A program made the position numbers and the translations under genes. From Pseudomonadota bacterium (GTDB lineage: Bacteria > Pseudomonadota > Alphaproteobacteria > Acetobacterales > Acetobacteraceae), in the NCBI GenBank assembly GCA_021819535.1, contig JAKAQU010000228.1, forward strand, positions 1 to 5,243: a DNA stretch of 5,243 nt, in the 5' to 3' direction. The notes under the pieces were generated by a model. The model was not told the origin of the DNA. It saw nothing but the letters and a program-made list of their open reading frames with translations, and did not search any database. This document shows, in pieces, positions 1 to 5,243 of the stretch. Position 1 is the first letter of the stretch; each line of letters begins with the position of its first letter.

Positions 1-1231
1 TTCCGATCTCGCAGAGCTGCGCGGTGAAGGCCTTGGTGCTGGCAACGCCGATTTCCGGCCCGGCGACGGTCTCGAACACCGCATCGGCGTCGCGCGCCAT
101 GCTGCTTTCCGGCACGTTCACCACCGCCGCGATGTGCTGCTGCGCCGCTTTCATGTAGCGGAGGGCGGCCAGCGTGTCGGCGGTCTCGCCCGACTGGCTG
201 ACCAGGATCCCGAGCCCGCCGGGCGTGAGCGGCGGCGTGCGGTAGCGGAATTCGGAGGCGACATCGGCTTCGGTCGGAAGACGCGCGAGGTTTTCCAGCC
301 AGTAGCGGCCGACGAGGCCGGCATAGAAGGCCGAGCCGCAGGCGCTGATCGAAGCGCGCGGGATGGCGGCGAGGTCGAAGGGAAGGGCCGGCAAGACCGC
401 CTGGCGGGTGCCGGGGTCGATCATCTGGTGCAGCGTATCGCCGATCACCGCCGGGTGTTCGTGCAGCTCCTTTTCCATGAAATGGCGGAATTCGCCCTTG
501 CCGATCGCCGCCCCCGAGAGCGCGGTGAGCTTGATCTCGCGCATCACCTCCGTCCCGCTGGCATCGAAAAACCGCGCCCCTTCGCGCGTCACCGCCGTCC
601 AGTCGCCATCGCGCAGATAGGCGATGCGGCGGGTGAAAGGGGCGAGCGCCAGGGCATCGGAGCCGACATACATCTCCGCCACGCCGAAGCCGACCGCGAG
701 CGGCGCGCCATGCTGGGCGGCGATGATGAGATCGGGGTGGCCGGCGAAGATCATCGCCAGCGCATAGGCGCCCTGGAGGCGGCGGAGACTGGCGCTCGCG
801 GCCTCGATCGGCGTCATGCCCTGGCGGAGATGGAGATCGATGAGCTGGGCGACGGTCTCGGTATCGGTCTCGGTCTCGAACACCTGGCCCTCGGCCTCCA
901 ATTCGGCGCGCAGCTCGGCGTGGTTTTCGATGATGCCGTTATGGACCAGGACCACACGCTCGGTGCCGTGGGGATGGGCATTGGCTTCGGTCGGCGCGCC
1001 GTGGGTTGCCCAGCGGGTATGGCCGATGCCGATGGTACCGGGAAGCGGGGTGGCGGCCAGCGCGGAGGCGAGATTGGCGAGCTTGCCCTCGGCGCGGCGG
1101 CGCTGGATCACGCCCTCGACCAAGGTTGCGATGCCGGCGCTGTCATAGCCGCGATAGGCGAGACGTTGCAGCGCTTCGAGGAGCAGAGGCGCGGCCGGGC
1201 CGCTTCCGATCACGCCGACGATGCCGCACAT
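1..1231 (-). CDS. glmS: Glutamine--fructose-6-phosphate aminotransferase (isomerizing), GlmS; C-terminal part outside window
   Basis: GlmS transfers the amide nitrogen of glutamine to fructose-6-phosphate, giving glucosamine-6-phosphate in the cytoplasm, the first step to UDP-GlcNAc. About 410 of the usual ~600 residues are present; the gene runs off the left edge. The protein begins MCGIVGV, so Cys2 is exposed as the N-terminal nucleophile of the class II glutamine amidotransferase domain. HTRWATHG (about 71-78) and NGIIEN (about 98-103) form the glutamine pocket. RHFMEKELHEHP (near 250) leads into the first SIS sugar-isomerase domain, with ACGSAFYAG (about 298), SQSGETADT (about 343) and EIGVASTKAF (about 400). 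Escherichia coli has CGTS where this protein has CGSA; similar changes seem common in alphaproteobacteria, so I do not infer loss of function. The ATG shares its A with the TGA of glmU (TGATG), and AAGGAG lies 8 bases upstream. Identification is secure. Confidence 0.97.
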   Translation of the reverse strand, partial: MCGIVGVIGSGPAAPLLLEALQRLAYRGYDSAGIATLVEGVIQRRRAEGKLANLASALAATPLPGTIGIGHTRWATHGAPTEANAHPHGTERVVLVHNGIIENHAELRAELEAEGQVFETETDTETVAQLIDLHLRQGMTPIEAASASLRRLQGAYALAMIFAGHPDLIIAAQHGAPLAVGFGVAEMYVGSDALALAPFTRRIAYLRDGDWTAVTREGARFFDASGTEVMREIKLTALSGAAIGKGEFRHFMEKELHEHPAVIGDTLHQMIDPGTRQAVLPALPFDLAAIPRASISACGSAFYAGLVGRYWLENLARLPTEADVASEFRYRTPPLTPGGLGILVSQSGETADTLAALRYMKAAQQHIAAVVNVPESSMARDADAVFETVAGPEIGVASTKAFTAQLCEIG

Positions 1232-2562
1232 CAGCCTTGCTCCTTGTGTTTTCGGGCCCGGCTCTGGTCGCGCAATTCCCGCGCCCGGCCGGGTTTTTGC
1301 ACCTGTCTCCCGCGCGCGATCGCGAGCGCGTCGGCGGCGACATCCTCGGTAATCACGCTGCCGGCGGCGGTGATGGCGCCGGCACCGACCGAGACCGGTG
1401 CGACGAGGGCCGTATCCGAGCCGATGAAGGCGCCCTCGCCGATGATCGTGCGGTATTTGTTGCTGCCGTCGTAATTGCAGGTGATGGTGCCGGCGCCGAT
1501 ATTGGCCCCGGCGCCGATCTCGGCGTCACCGAGATAGGTGAGATGATTGGCCTTGGCGCCGGGCCCGAGATGGGCGGCTTTGAGTTCGACGAAATTGCCG
1601 ACATGGGCGCCTGCCGCGATCACCGTTCCCGGGCGGAGGCGCGCGAACGGGCCGATGATCGCATCCTCGCCCACCGTGCAGCCCTCGAGATGGGAGAAGG
1701 CGCGAATTTCCGCCCCGCGCGCGATCCGCACCCCGGGGCCGAAGACGACATTCGGGCCGAGTGTCACATCGGCGGCGAGTTCGGTGTCGGCGGCGAGAAA
1801 GACGGTCTCGGGCGCGATCATCGTCACCCCCGCCGCCATCGCCGCGGCACGGAGGCGGGCCTGCAGCGTCGCCTCGGCGCTTGCGAGTTCGGCGCGGGAA
1901 TTGATGCCGCGACATTCCGCCTCTGGCGCCTCGATGGCGGCGACGCGCCTGCCCTCGGCGACCGCCCGGGCGACGATATCGGTGAGGTAGAATTCCCCCT
2001 TGGCGTTGTCGGGAGAGAGGGCTTCGAGCCAGCGCCGGAGATCATCGGCGGCGGCGGCGAAGACCCCGGCATTGCAGAGCGGCTCCGCCTGCTCCGCCTC
2101 GGTCGCATCCGCCCATTCGACGATCCGCCGCACATAGCCGGCATCCTCGATCACCCGCCCGTATTGGCCGGGATCGGCGGGACGCATGGCGAGGAGGGCG
2201 AGCGCCGCATCGCCCTCGCCCCGGCGGGCGAGAAGACGGGCGAGGGTTGCCGCCTCGATCAGCGGGTTGTCGGCGTAGAGCACCGCGACCTCGCCCGCGC
2301 CGAAGGCGGGTGCCGCCATCAGCGCGGCATGGCCGGTGCCGCGGCGCTCGTGCTGGATCACCACCTGATGCGGCGCGGCGAGGCGGGCAAGAGCCTCCAT
2401 CTCCGGGCCGATGACGATGACGAGGCGCGAAAACACCGTCTCGCAAGTGGCGATGAGATGGGCGAGCAGCGGCCGCCCGGCGAGCGGATGCAACGCCTTC
2501 GGCCGCGTCGATTTCATGCGGGTGCCGAGGCCGGCGGCGAGAATGACGGCGGTTGCGCTCAT
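1231..2562 (-). CDS. glmU: Bifunctional UDP-N-acetylglucosamine pyrophosphorylase / glucosamine-1-phosphate N-acetyltransferase, GlmU
   Basis: GlmU acetylates glucosamine-1-phosphate with acetyl-CoA and then couples it to UTP, giving cytoplasmic UDP-GlcNAc. The protein has 443 residues from the ATG (E. coli GlmU has 456). Residues 1 to about 225 are the nucleotidyltransferase domain: LAAGLGTRMKS with PKALH (about 8-25), GTGHAA (about 76-81), LYADNPLI (E. coli LYGDVPLI, metal-binding Asp kept), NAGVFA and EFYLTDI. From about 250 to 425 is a left-handed beta-helix of hexapeptide repeats. It carries the acetyltransferase residues: RLRPG, VELK and NHLTYLGDAEIG, whose His340 matches the E. coli catalytic His363, followed by NYDG. 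The tail is a basic arm. A GTG one codon upstream (2565) is an alternative start; I prefer the ATG. AAAAGG lies 13 bases before the ATG, 10 before the GTG. The stop overlaps the glmS start by one base, so the two are probably co-transcribed. Confidence 0.97.
   Translation of the reverse strand: MSATAVILAAGLGTRMKSTRPKALHPLAGRPLLAHLIATCETVFSRLVIVIGPEMEALARLAAPHQVVIQHERRGTGHAALMAAPAFGAGEVAVLYADNPLIEAATLARLLARRGEGDAALALLAMRPADPGQYGRVIEDAGYVRRIVEWADATEAEQAEPLCNAGVFAAAADDLRRWLEALSPDNAKGEFYLTDIVARAVAEGRRVAAIEAPEAECRGINSRAELASAEATLQARLRAAAMAAGVTMIAPETVFLAADTELAADVTLGPNVVFGPGVRIARGAEIRAFSHLEGCTVGEDAIIGPFARLRPGTVIAAGAHVGNFVELKAAHLGPGAKANHLTYLGDAEIGAGANIGAGTITCNYDGSNKYRTIIGEGAFIGSDTALVAPVSVGAGAITAAGSVITEDVAADALAIARGRQVQKPGRARELRDQSRARKHKEQG
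1240..1245 (-). promoter_or_regulatory. Shine-Dalgarno site of glmS inside the end of glmU
   Basis: AAGGAG on the minus strand lies 8 bases before the glmS ATG, inside the last codons of glmU. It fixes the glmS start at the residue that exposes Cys2 and suggests efficient re-initiation by ribosomes finishing glmU. No sign of a glmS ribozyme is possible here, because glmS has no leader of its own. Confidence 0.75.
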
Positions 2563-2569
2563 CACGATC

Positions 2570-2598
2570 AGCTAGCCTTTTCGCCGATGTCGTGTCAA
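2570..2598 (-). promoter_or_regulatory. Candidate glmU-glmS promoter (TTGACA, 17-base spacer, CTAGCT)
   Basis: On the minus strand a perfect -35 hexamer TTGACA (2598-2593) is followed after exactly 17 bases by CTAGCT (2575-2570), a weak match to a -10 box. Transcription would begin about 6-8 bases further on, at or just before the glmU ATG (2562), giving a leaderless or nearly leaderless mRNA. The -35 match and spacing are seen directly. Promoter activity is inferred, and the poor -10 box keeps confidence moderate. Confidence 0.4.
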
Positions 2599-2638
2599 AG
2601 CCCAAACCATCAATCAATTTTACGGAGTTTTACCGATC

Positions 2639-3292
2639 ATGCCGATGCCGACCCTGCTGATCGATCTCGATGGCACGCTGGTCGATTCGCTGCCGGCGAT
2701 CGCGCGCGCGCTCAACGAGGTGTTGGTCGCGCGCGGCCTCGCCCCGCTGGCGCCGCGCGAAGTCGCCCGGCTGGTCGGCGATGGGGTCGCGGTCCTCGTG
2801 CGCCGTGCTTTTGCGCATTACCAGGCGGAGGCGGATGAGCCGGCGCTTGCCGCCTTCCGTGCCGCCTACGACGCCGACCCGATCACCGGCTGCGCACTTT
2901 ACCCCGGCGCCGCCGAGACCCTGGCCGCGCTCGCCGCGGCCGGCTGGCGGCTCGCGCTCTGCACCAATAAGCCCGGGCAGCCGGCGCGGCGGATGATCGA
3001 GGCGTTTGGCTTGGGCGAGCGTTTCGCCGCGATCGGCGCCGGCGACAGCTTTCCCTACCGCAAGCCCGATCCCCGCCATCTCCTCGCGACCCTGGCGGCG
3101 GCCGGCGGTGAGCCCGGGCATGCGGTGATGCTCGGCGATCACGCCAACGACGTCGCCGCCGCGACCGGCGCCGGCGTCGCGGCGATTTTCGCCGCCTGGG
3201 GTTACGGTGCGCCGGAAATGGCCGCCGGCAGCGCCGCCATCGCCGCGGATTTCCTCGCCGTTCCTCAGTTGCTTGCTGGAATTATAAGATAA
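2639..3292 (+). CDS. gph: HAD-superfamily hydrolase, phosphoglycolate phosphatase (Gph) type
   Basis: This is a 217-residue cytoplasmic phosphatase, the usual size for Gph. All four HAD motifs are visible: DLDGTLVDS with nucleophile Asp9 and acid/base Asp11; LCTNKPG with Thr109; YRKPDP with Lys142; and GDHANDV with Asp167 and Asp171 for magnesium. The helical stretch between motifs I and II (about 16-85) is a type C1 cap. Family members hydrolyse 2-phosphoglycolate, often formed during repair of DNA 3'-ends or by Rubisco, but related HAD enzymes act on other small phosphates, so the substrate is less certain than the family. The ATG at 2639 has GGAG 11 bases upstream; a second ATG two codons on (2645) would remove only MP. 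The gene is divergent from glmU across a 76-base gap. The last codons, at the TAA, are AT-rich compared with the rest of the gene. Confidence 0.88.
   Translation: MPMPTLLIDLDGTLVDSLPAIARALNEVLVARGLAPLAPREVARLVGDGVAVLVRRAFAHYQAEADEPALAAFRAAYDADPITGCALYPGAAETLAALAAAGWRLALCTNKPGQPARRMIEAFGLGERFAAIGAGDSFPYRKPDPRHLLATLAAAGGEPGHAVMLGDHANDVAAATGAGVAAIFAAWGYGAPEMAAGSAAIAADFLAVPQLLAGIIR
3283..3288 (+). promoter_or_regulatory. Possible -10 element (TATAAG) before the CBS gene
   Basis: TATAAG matches the -10 consensus at five of six positions and sits in a short AT-rich patch (3280-3300) at the end of gph, unlike the surrounding GC-rich DNA. No convincing -35 box lies 16-18 bases upstream (TTCCTC at 3261-3266 is the nearest). 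If it works, the CBS gene would have a leader of about 140 bases. Confidence 0.2.
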
Positions 3293-3421
3293 AATTTAGT
3301 CGTTACGGTGTTATGTTGCGCTGCACGCCTTCTGGTTGCAAAACCGTGAGGCAAAAGCGCATGATTGCGACACTGAGGGGGCGATCCGTCGGCCTGGGGC
3401 CGGCGCGGCGCCCCGTGTTGA

Positions 3422-3426
3422 GGGAG
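3422..3426 (+). promoter_or_regulatory. Shine-Dalgarno site that sets the CBS protein start
   Basis: GGGAG lies 8 bases before the ATG at 3435. It supports that ATG over an in-frame TTG at 3336, which would add 33 low-complexity residues that do not belong to a CBS fold. Confidence 0.7.
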
Positions 3427-3434
3427 ACAATCCA

Positions 3435-3869
3435 ATGACACTCGCAGCAATTCTCAAAACCAAAGGCCACGACGTCGCCACGACGCGGCCAACCCACACG
3501 ATCGCCGAGGCTCTCGCCCGCCTCGCCGAACGCGGCATCGGCGCCGTCCTGGTCGAGGACGCGCTCGGCCAGGTGCTCGGCATCCTCAGCGAGCGCGACA
3601 TCGCCCGGGCGCTTGCTACCCACGGTGCCGCGACCCTCGGGATGACGGCCGGGCAGTTGATGACCACCCGGCTGGTCTCCGCCAAACCCGGCACCTCGGT
3701 CGAGGAAGCGATGCGCATCATGACCGAAGGGCGCTTCCGCCACCTCCCGGTGATGGAAGGGGGGCTTCTCGTCGGCATCGTCAGCATCGGCGACGTCGTC
3801 AAGTCACTCCTCGCCCAGAAGGCACAGGAAGTGGACAGCCTGAAAGCCTATGTCGTCGGCGCGATATGA
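3435..3869 (+). CDS. Stand-alone tandem CBS-domain protein
   Basis: This small cytoplasmic protein of 144 residues consists almost wholly of two CBS domains. The first spans about 9-65 and ends with GQVLGILSERDIARAL; the second spans about 74-130 with MTTRLVSAKPGTSVEEAMRIMTEGRFRHLPV and GLLVGIVSIGDVVKSLL. Tandem CBS domains (a Bateman module) usually bind adenine nucleotides or S-adenosylmethionine and sense energy or redox state. The ligand and partner cannot be told from the sequence. No enzyme, transporter or DNA-binding domain is fused to it. The start is the ATG at 3435, preceded by GGGAG. It lies 142 bases after gph on the same strand and seems to have its own leader, so I do not assume one operon. 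Stand-alone proteins of this type are widespread in alphaproteobacteria. Confidence 0.9.
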   Translation: MTLAAILKTKGHDVATTRPTHTIAEALARLAERGIGAVLVEDALGQVLGILSERDIARALATHGAATLGMTAGQLMTTRLVSAKPGTSVEEAMRIMTEGRFRHLPVMEGGLLVGIVSIGDVVKSLLAQKAQEVDSLKAYVVGAI

Positions 3870-3953
3870 GAAAGGGGCGGCCGGTTGGGCGCAAGGTGTT
3901 TCTGGCGAGATTTGGCGTCGGTTTGAAAACGGACCTGGGGAAGCAGGTTCGGC

Positions 3954-3981
3954 TTGCGGAGGGGGCGGATTTGTGTTAGTA
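3954..3981 (+). promoter_or_regulatory. Possible promoter at the beginning of the toxin-like frame
   Basis: TTGCGG (3954-3959) and TTAGTA (3976-3981) are separated by 16 bases, a plausible -35/-10 pair for an alphaproteobacterium. The segment between contains GGAGGGGG (3958-3965), which looks like a strong Shine-Dalgarno site but has no ATG in range. If this is a promoter, transcription would begin near 3988 and the downstream protein would start later than the TTG at 3954. Confidence 0.22.
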
Positions 3982-4898
3982 AACGCGACATTTCCGGTGA
4001 CAAATCCCCCGCTCCTCGCGGCAATGATCTGGCCGTCCCGTTCCTCTTCGTGCCGAAGGGCAAAACCCCGCCCGAGGACTGGCTCTGGGCACACCCGGGC
4101 GCGATCCGGATTCCCGCGACGGTGACCCTGCGGCGTGACGGGACACTCGCCGGCATCGAAATCGCCCAGAACGAGGGGGACACTATCGCCGCACCCTCGA
4201 CCGCCCGCGGCTTCGCCCCCGTTCCTGGCCAGACCGAGCCTGAAACCCCCGCCTCGCCATTCCTGTCCGATGTGGTACGCCAATTTTTGATCGCGTCTGG
4301 CCTGGAAAATTTCCCCCGTGCCGAGCCGCCGGCGGAGGGTCCGCTCTCCGCGGTGCCGCTCATGGACGATCAGGGAAATCCCGTAATGGCACCAAGCCAT
4401 CGTGTAACGAAAAGTCAGAAGGAAAATTTAGAAAAAAAAGGCGAGGAGCCCGAGGAAATTGCGGTCATGCGTCCCCAATTCATGGATCCGCATTTCTTTG
4501 TGAGGAAGGGGATCGAGGACAGGAAAGAGGATGAAGAAAAAATTGAACAAGTAATAAAAAATTTACAGATGGGAATGGAGCCAGCAGAAACAGCGCCTGC
4601 GTACTTTGATTTGTTCAACTTCGACCATGGCGGCCCTTGGGACGCTCAACGCATCGCCGGTCGTTTTTATGATGAATATGTCGAATACGCAACGATAGCT
4701 ATCGGCCTTTACGCGGCTGCATATGGTATTCCTGAGGAGGAGGTTCTTGAAATGGAAAATTTTGTGGCTGGAAAATTCAACAAAGATAGAGAATTTAGTA
4801 AAATATATACAAACCTCCCAGAAGATAATGTAAAATGGACAGATATAGGGTATGAATTATATAAATATGGGAAGATATCTTCCAATAATAAGCCATAA
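3954..4898 (+). CDS. Putative polymorphic-toxin protein, type 44 (Ntox44)-like C-terminal domain; start uncertain
   Basis: The open frame gives up to 314 residues from a TTG at 3954. No in-frame ATG is present near the beginning, an in-frame stop lies at 3924-3926, and GTG at 4050 is an alternative start (282 residues). Residues 1-150 are Pro/Ala-rich, with a compact block VPFLFVPKGKTPPEDWLWAHPGA (split 28-50) whose family I do not recognise. Residues 152-202 are highly charged and probably helical or linker-like. The last ~100 residues carry FDHGGPWD (223-230), YATIAIGLYAAAYGIPEEEVL (split 245-265) and DIGYELYKYGK (297-307). From memory, this spacing of GGPWD, an aromatic/Gly helix ending GIPEEVL, and a terminal YYK-like motif resembles polymorphic toxin type 44, a predicted RNase of the BECR fold. 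No signal peptide, PAAR, RHS or other delivery domain is seen. Codons shift from GC-rich to AT-rich at about 4390. The gene ends six bases before the next one, a likely immunity gene. The frame itself is well supported; toxin function is inference. Confidence 0.6.
   Translation: MRRGRICVSKRDISGDKSPAPRGNDLAVPFLFVPKGKTPPEDWLWAHPGAIRIPATVTLRRDGTLAGIEIAQNEGDTIAAPSTARGFAPVPGQTEPETPASPFLSDVVRQFLIASGLENFPRAEPPAEGPLSAVPLMDDQGNPVMAPSHRVTKSQKENLEKKGEEPEEIAVMRPQFMDPHFFVRKGIEDRKEDEEKIEQVIKNLQMGMEPAETAPAYFDLFNFDHGGPWDAQRIAGRFYDEYVEYATIAIGLYAAAYGIPEEEVLEMENFVAGKFNKDREFSKIYTNLPEDNVKWTDIGYELYKYGKISSNNKP
4432..4439 (+). repeat. A8 homopolymer inside the toxin-like frame
   Basis: Eight consecutive A bases lie within codons for Glu-Lys-Lys-Gly (about residues 160-163), at the point where GC content drops. 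It is the longest homopolymer noticed inside a likely gene here. Such runs can slip during replication or transcription; slippage here would disconnect the C-terminal toxin-like domain. Confidence 0.8.
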
Positions 4899-4904
4899 TA
4901 TGAC

Positions 4905-5243
4905 ATGCTAAGATGGTTTATTCGTGCTGGTTGCCTTATTTTATTATTATTACCAATGTTATTTATGGTAATTTTTGGTTTTTTTATTTGGTCGTTATCT
5001 CATAGGCATCCTGAATGCTACGTGATCTCTCGCCAAATATTTCCTTCCCAGGATAGTTCTTGGGTGGCAGTGGTCGAATTCCATGAATGCGTGAGCTGGA
5101 TAGTGGTCACCGATTTGTGGCGGGAAGTCTATCTGGTGACGGAAAGGCCGGTGCCATTGCAGGTTATTCCGATTCTTACCACGGAGGATCCGCCCAAAAT
5201 CGTCTGGTCAGCGCCGAATGTGCTGCAAGTCGGCGTCTACTGG
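4905..5243 (+). CDS. Membrane-anchored protein of unknown function, candidate immunity protein; 3' end outside window
   Basis: An ATG six bases after the toxin-like gene opens a frame that stays open for 113 codons to the right edge. Residues 1-7 include Arg3 and Arg7. Residues 8-30 form one strongly hydrophobic helix (CLILLLLPMLFMVIFGFFIW), so a signal anchor with the rest outside the cytoplasmic membrane is predicted. No lipobox is seen. The following part has Cys38 and Cys62, a possible disulfide pair, and beta-rich segments SSWVAVVEF, WIVVTDLWREVYLV and PKIVWSAPNVLQVGVYW. The D-x-W-x-A-V-V-E ... C layout loosely recalls small proteins of the DUF5412 kind; I am not sure of this. The first 120 bases are AT-rich (about 27% GC at 4921-4980) and later bases return to about 57% (5101-5160). 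No clear Shine-Dalgarno is present, so translation may be coupled to the gene before it. Position suggests immunity; nothing in the sequence proves it. Confidence 0.7.
   Translation, partial: MLRWFIRAGCLILLLLPMLFMVIFGFFIWSLSHRHPECYVISRQIFPSQDSSWVAVVEFHECVSWIVVTDLWREVYLVTERPVPLQVIPILTTEDPPKIVWSAPNVLQVGVYW

Noticed and set aside
857..886. Tandem CGGTCT-like hexamers within glmS
   Set aside because: On the coding strand they encode the FETETDTET stretch, matching the conserved TDTE region of GlmS, so protein conservation explains the repeat.
134..2838. Long plus-strand open frames (134-1474 and 1006-2838) opposite glmS and glmU
   Set aside because: They are antisense to two confidently identified enzymes. 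Long open antisense frames are expected in very GC-rich genes, and their Arg/Ala/Gly-rich translations show no family motifs.
2630..3142. Minus-strand open frame opposite gph
   Set aside because: It lies antisense to a phosphatase with all four HAD motifs, has low-complexity composition and no recognisable domain.
3396..3414. GGGGC ... GCCCC inverted repeat before the CBS gene, considered as terminator of gph
   Set aside because: The stem is only five pairs, no T-run follows, and it sits within 21 bases of the CBS start. In such GC-rich DNA it is not distinguishable from chance.
3336..3434. N-terminal extension of the CBS protein from TTG 3336
   Set aside because: The extra 33 residues are not CBS-like, and the ATG at 3435 has a good Shine-Dalgarno at 8 bases.
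3850..4125. Plus-strand frame of 91 residues starting inside the CBS gene
   Set aside because: It overlaps both neighbours, and its residues look unstructured past 3990. Its only point of interest is GTG 3973 after the GGAGGGGG site, which is reported as a finding about the toxin start.
3804..4400. Minus-strand frame opposite the CBS end and the toxin N-terminal region
   Set aside because: It overlaps the well-supported CBS gene antisense, and the plus-strand frame continues coherently into the toxin-like domain. No motif was recognised.
4415..4906. Short minus-strand frames (4415-4618 and 4709-4906) in the AT-rich part, considered as antitoxin or antisense genes
   Set aside because: Their translations are Ser/Phe/Ile-rich mirror products of the charged plus-strand gene, with no supporting ribosome site or motif noticed.

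Overview
The window looks like chromosomal DNA from a GC-rich alphaproteobacterium. The glmU/glmS protein style and the stand-alone CBS protein suggest Acetobacteraceae or a close relative, but the taxon is inferred from sequence style only. The left three quarters (1 to about 3870) is dense, GC-rich housekeeping DNA. The right quarter (about 3900-5243) is accessory DNA whose base composition falls sharply part-way through a gene.

Left block, minus strand: glmU (1231-2562) followed by glmS (1231 down to the left edge, where it is cut off). The two genes overlap by one base in a TGATG junction. Together they supply UDP-N-acetylglucosamine for peptidoglycan and lipopolysaccharide: GlmS makes glucosamine-6-phosphate, and GlmU carries out the acetylation and uridylylation after GlmM. 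A 76-base gap (2563-2638) separates glmU from a divergent HAD-family phosphatase of the phosphoglycolate phosphatase (Gph) type on the plus strand (2639-3292). That gap holds a TTGACA-type promoter candidate so close to glmU that the mRNA could be almost leaderless.

Middle: after a 142-base leader, a small protein made of two CBS domains (3435-3869, plus strand) is read from a clear Shine-Dalgarno site.

Right block, plus strand: a frame open to 4898 with no ATG near its beginning encodes a protein of up to 314 residues. Its C-terminal third carries a GGPWD ... YGIPEEEVL ... DIGYELYKYGK pattern that I recognise as resembling the polymorphic toxin type 44 (Ntox44) family, which is predicted to be an RNase. 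Hand counts on 60-base samples show GC falling from about 75% (4201-4260) to about 28% (4801-4860) within this one frame. Six bases after its stop, a gene for a single-pass membrane-anchored protein begins (4905 to the right edge, incomplete). Its position and AT-rich start make it the natural candidate immunity protein. This putative toxin/immunity pair beside conserved cell-wall precursor genes is the most interesting content of the window. No RNA genes, CRISPR arrays or insertion sequences were seen.
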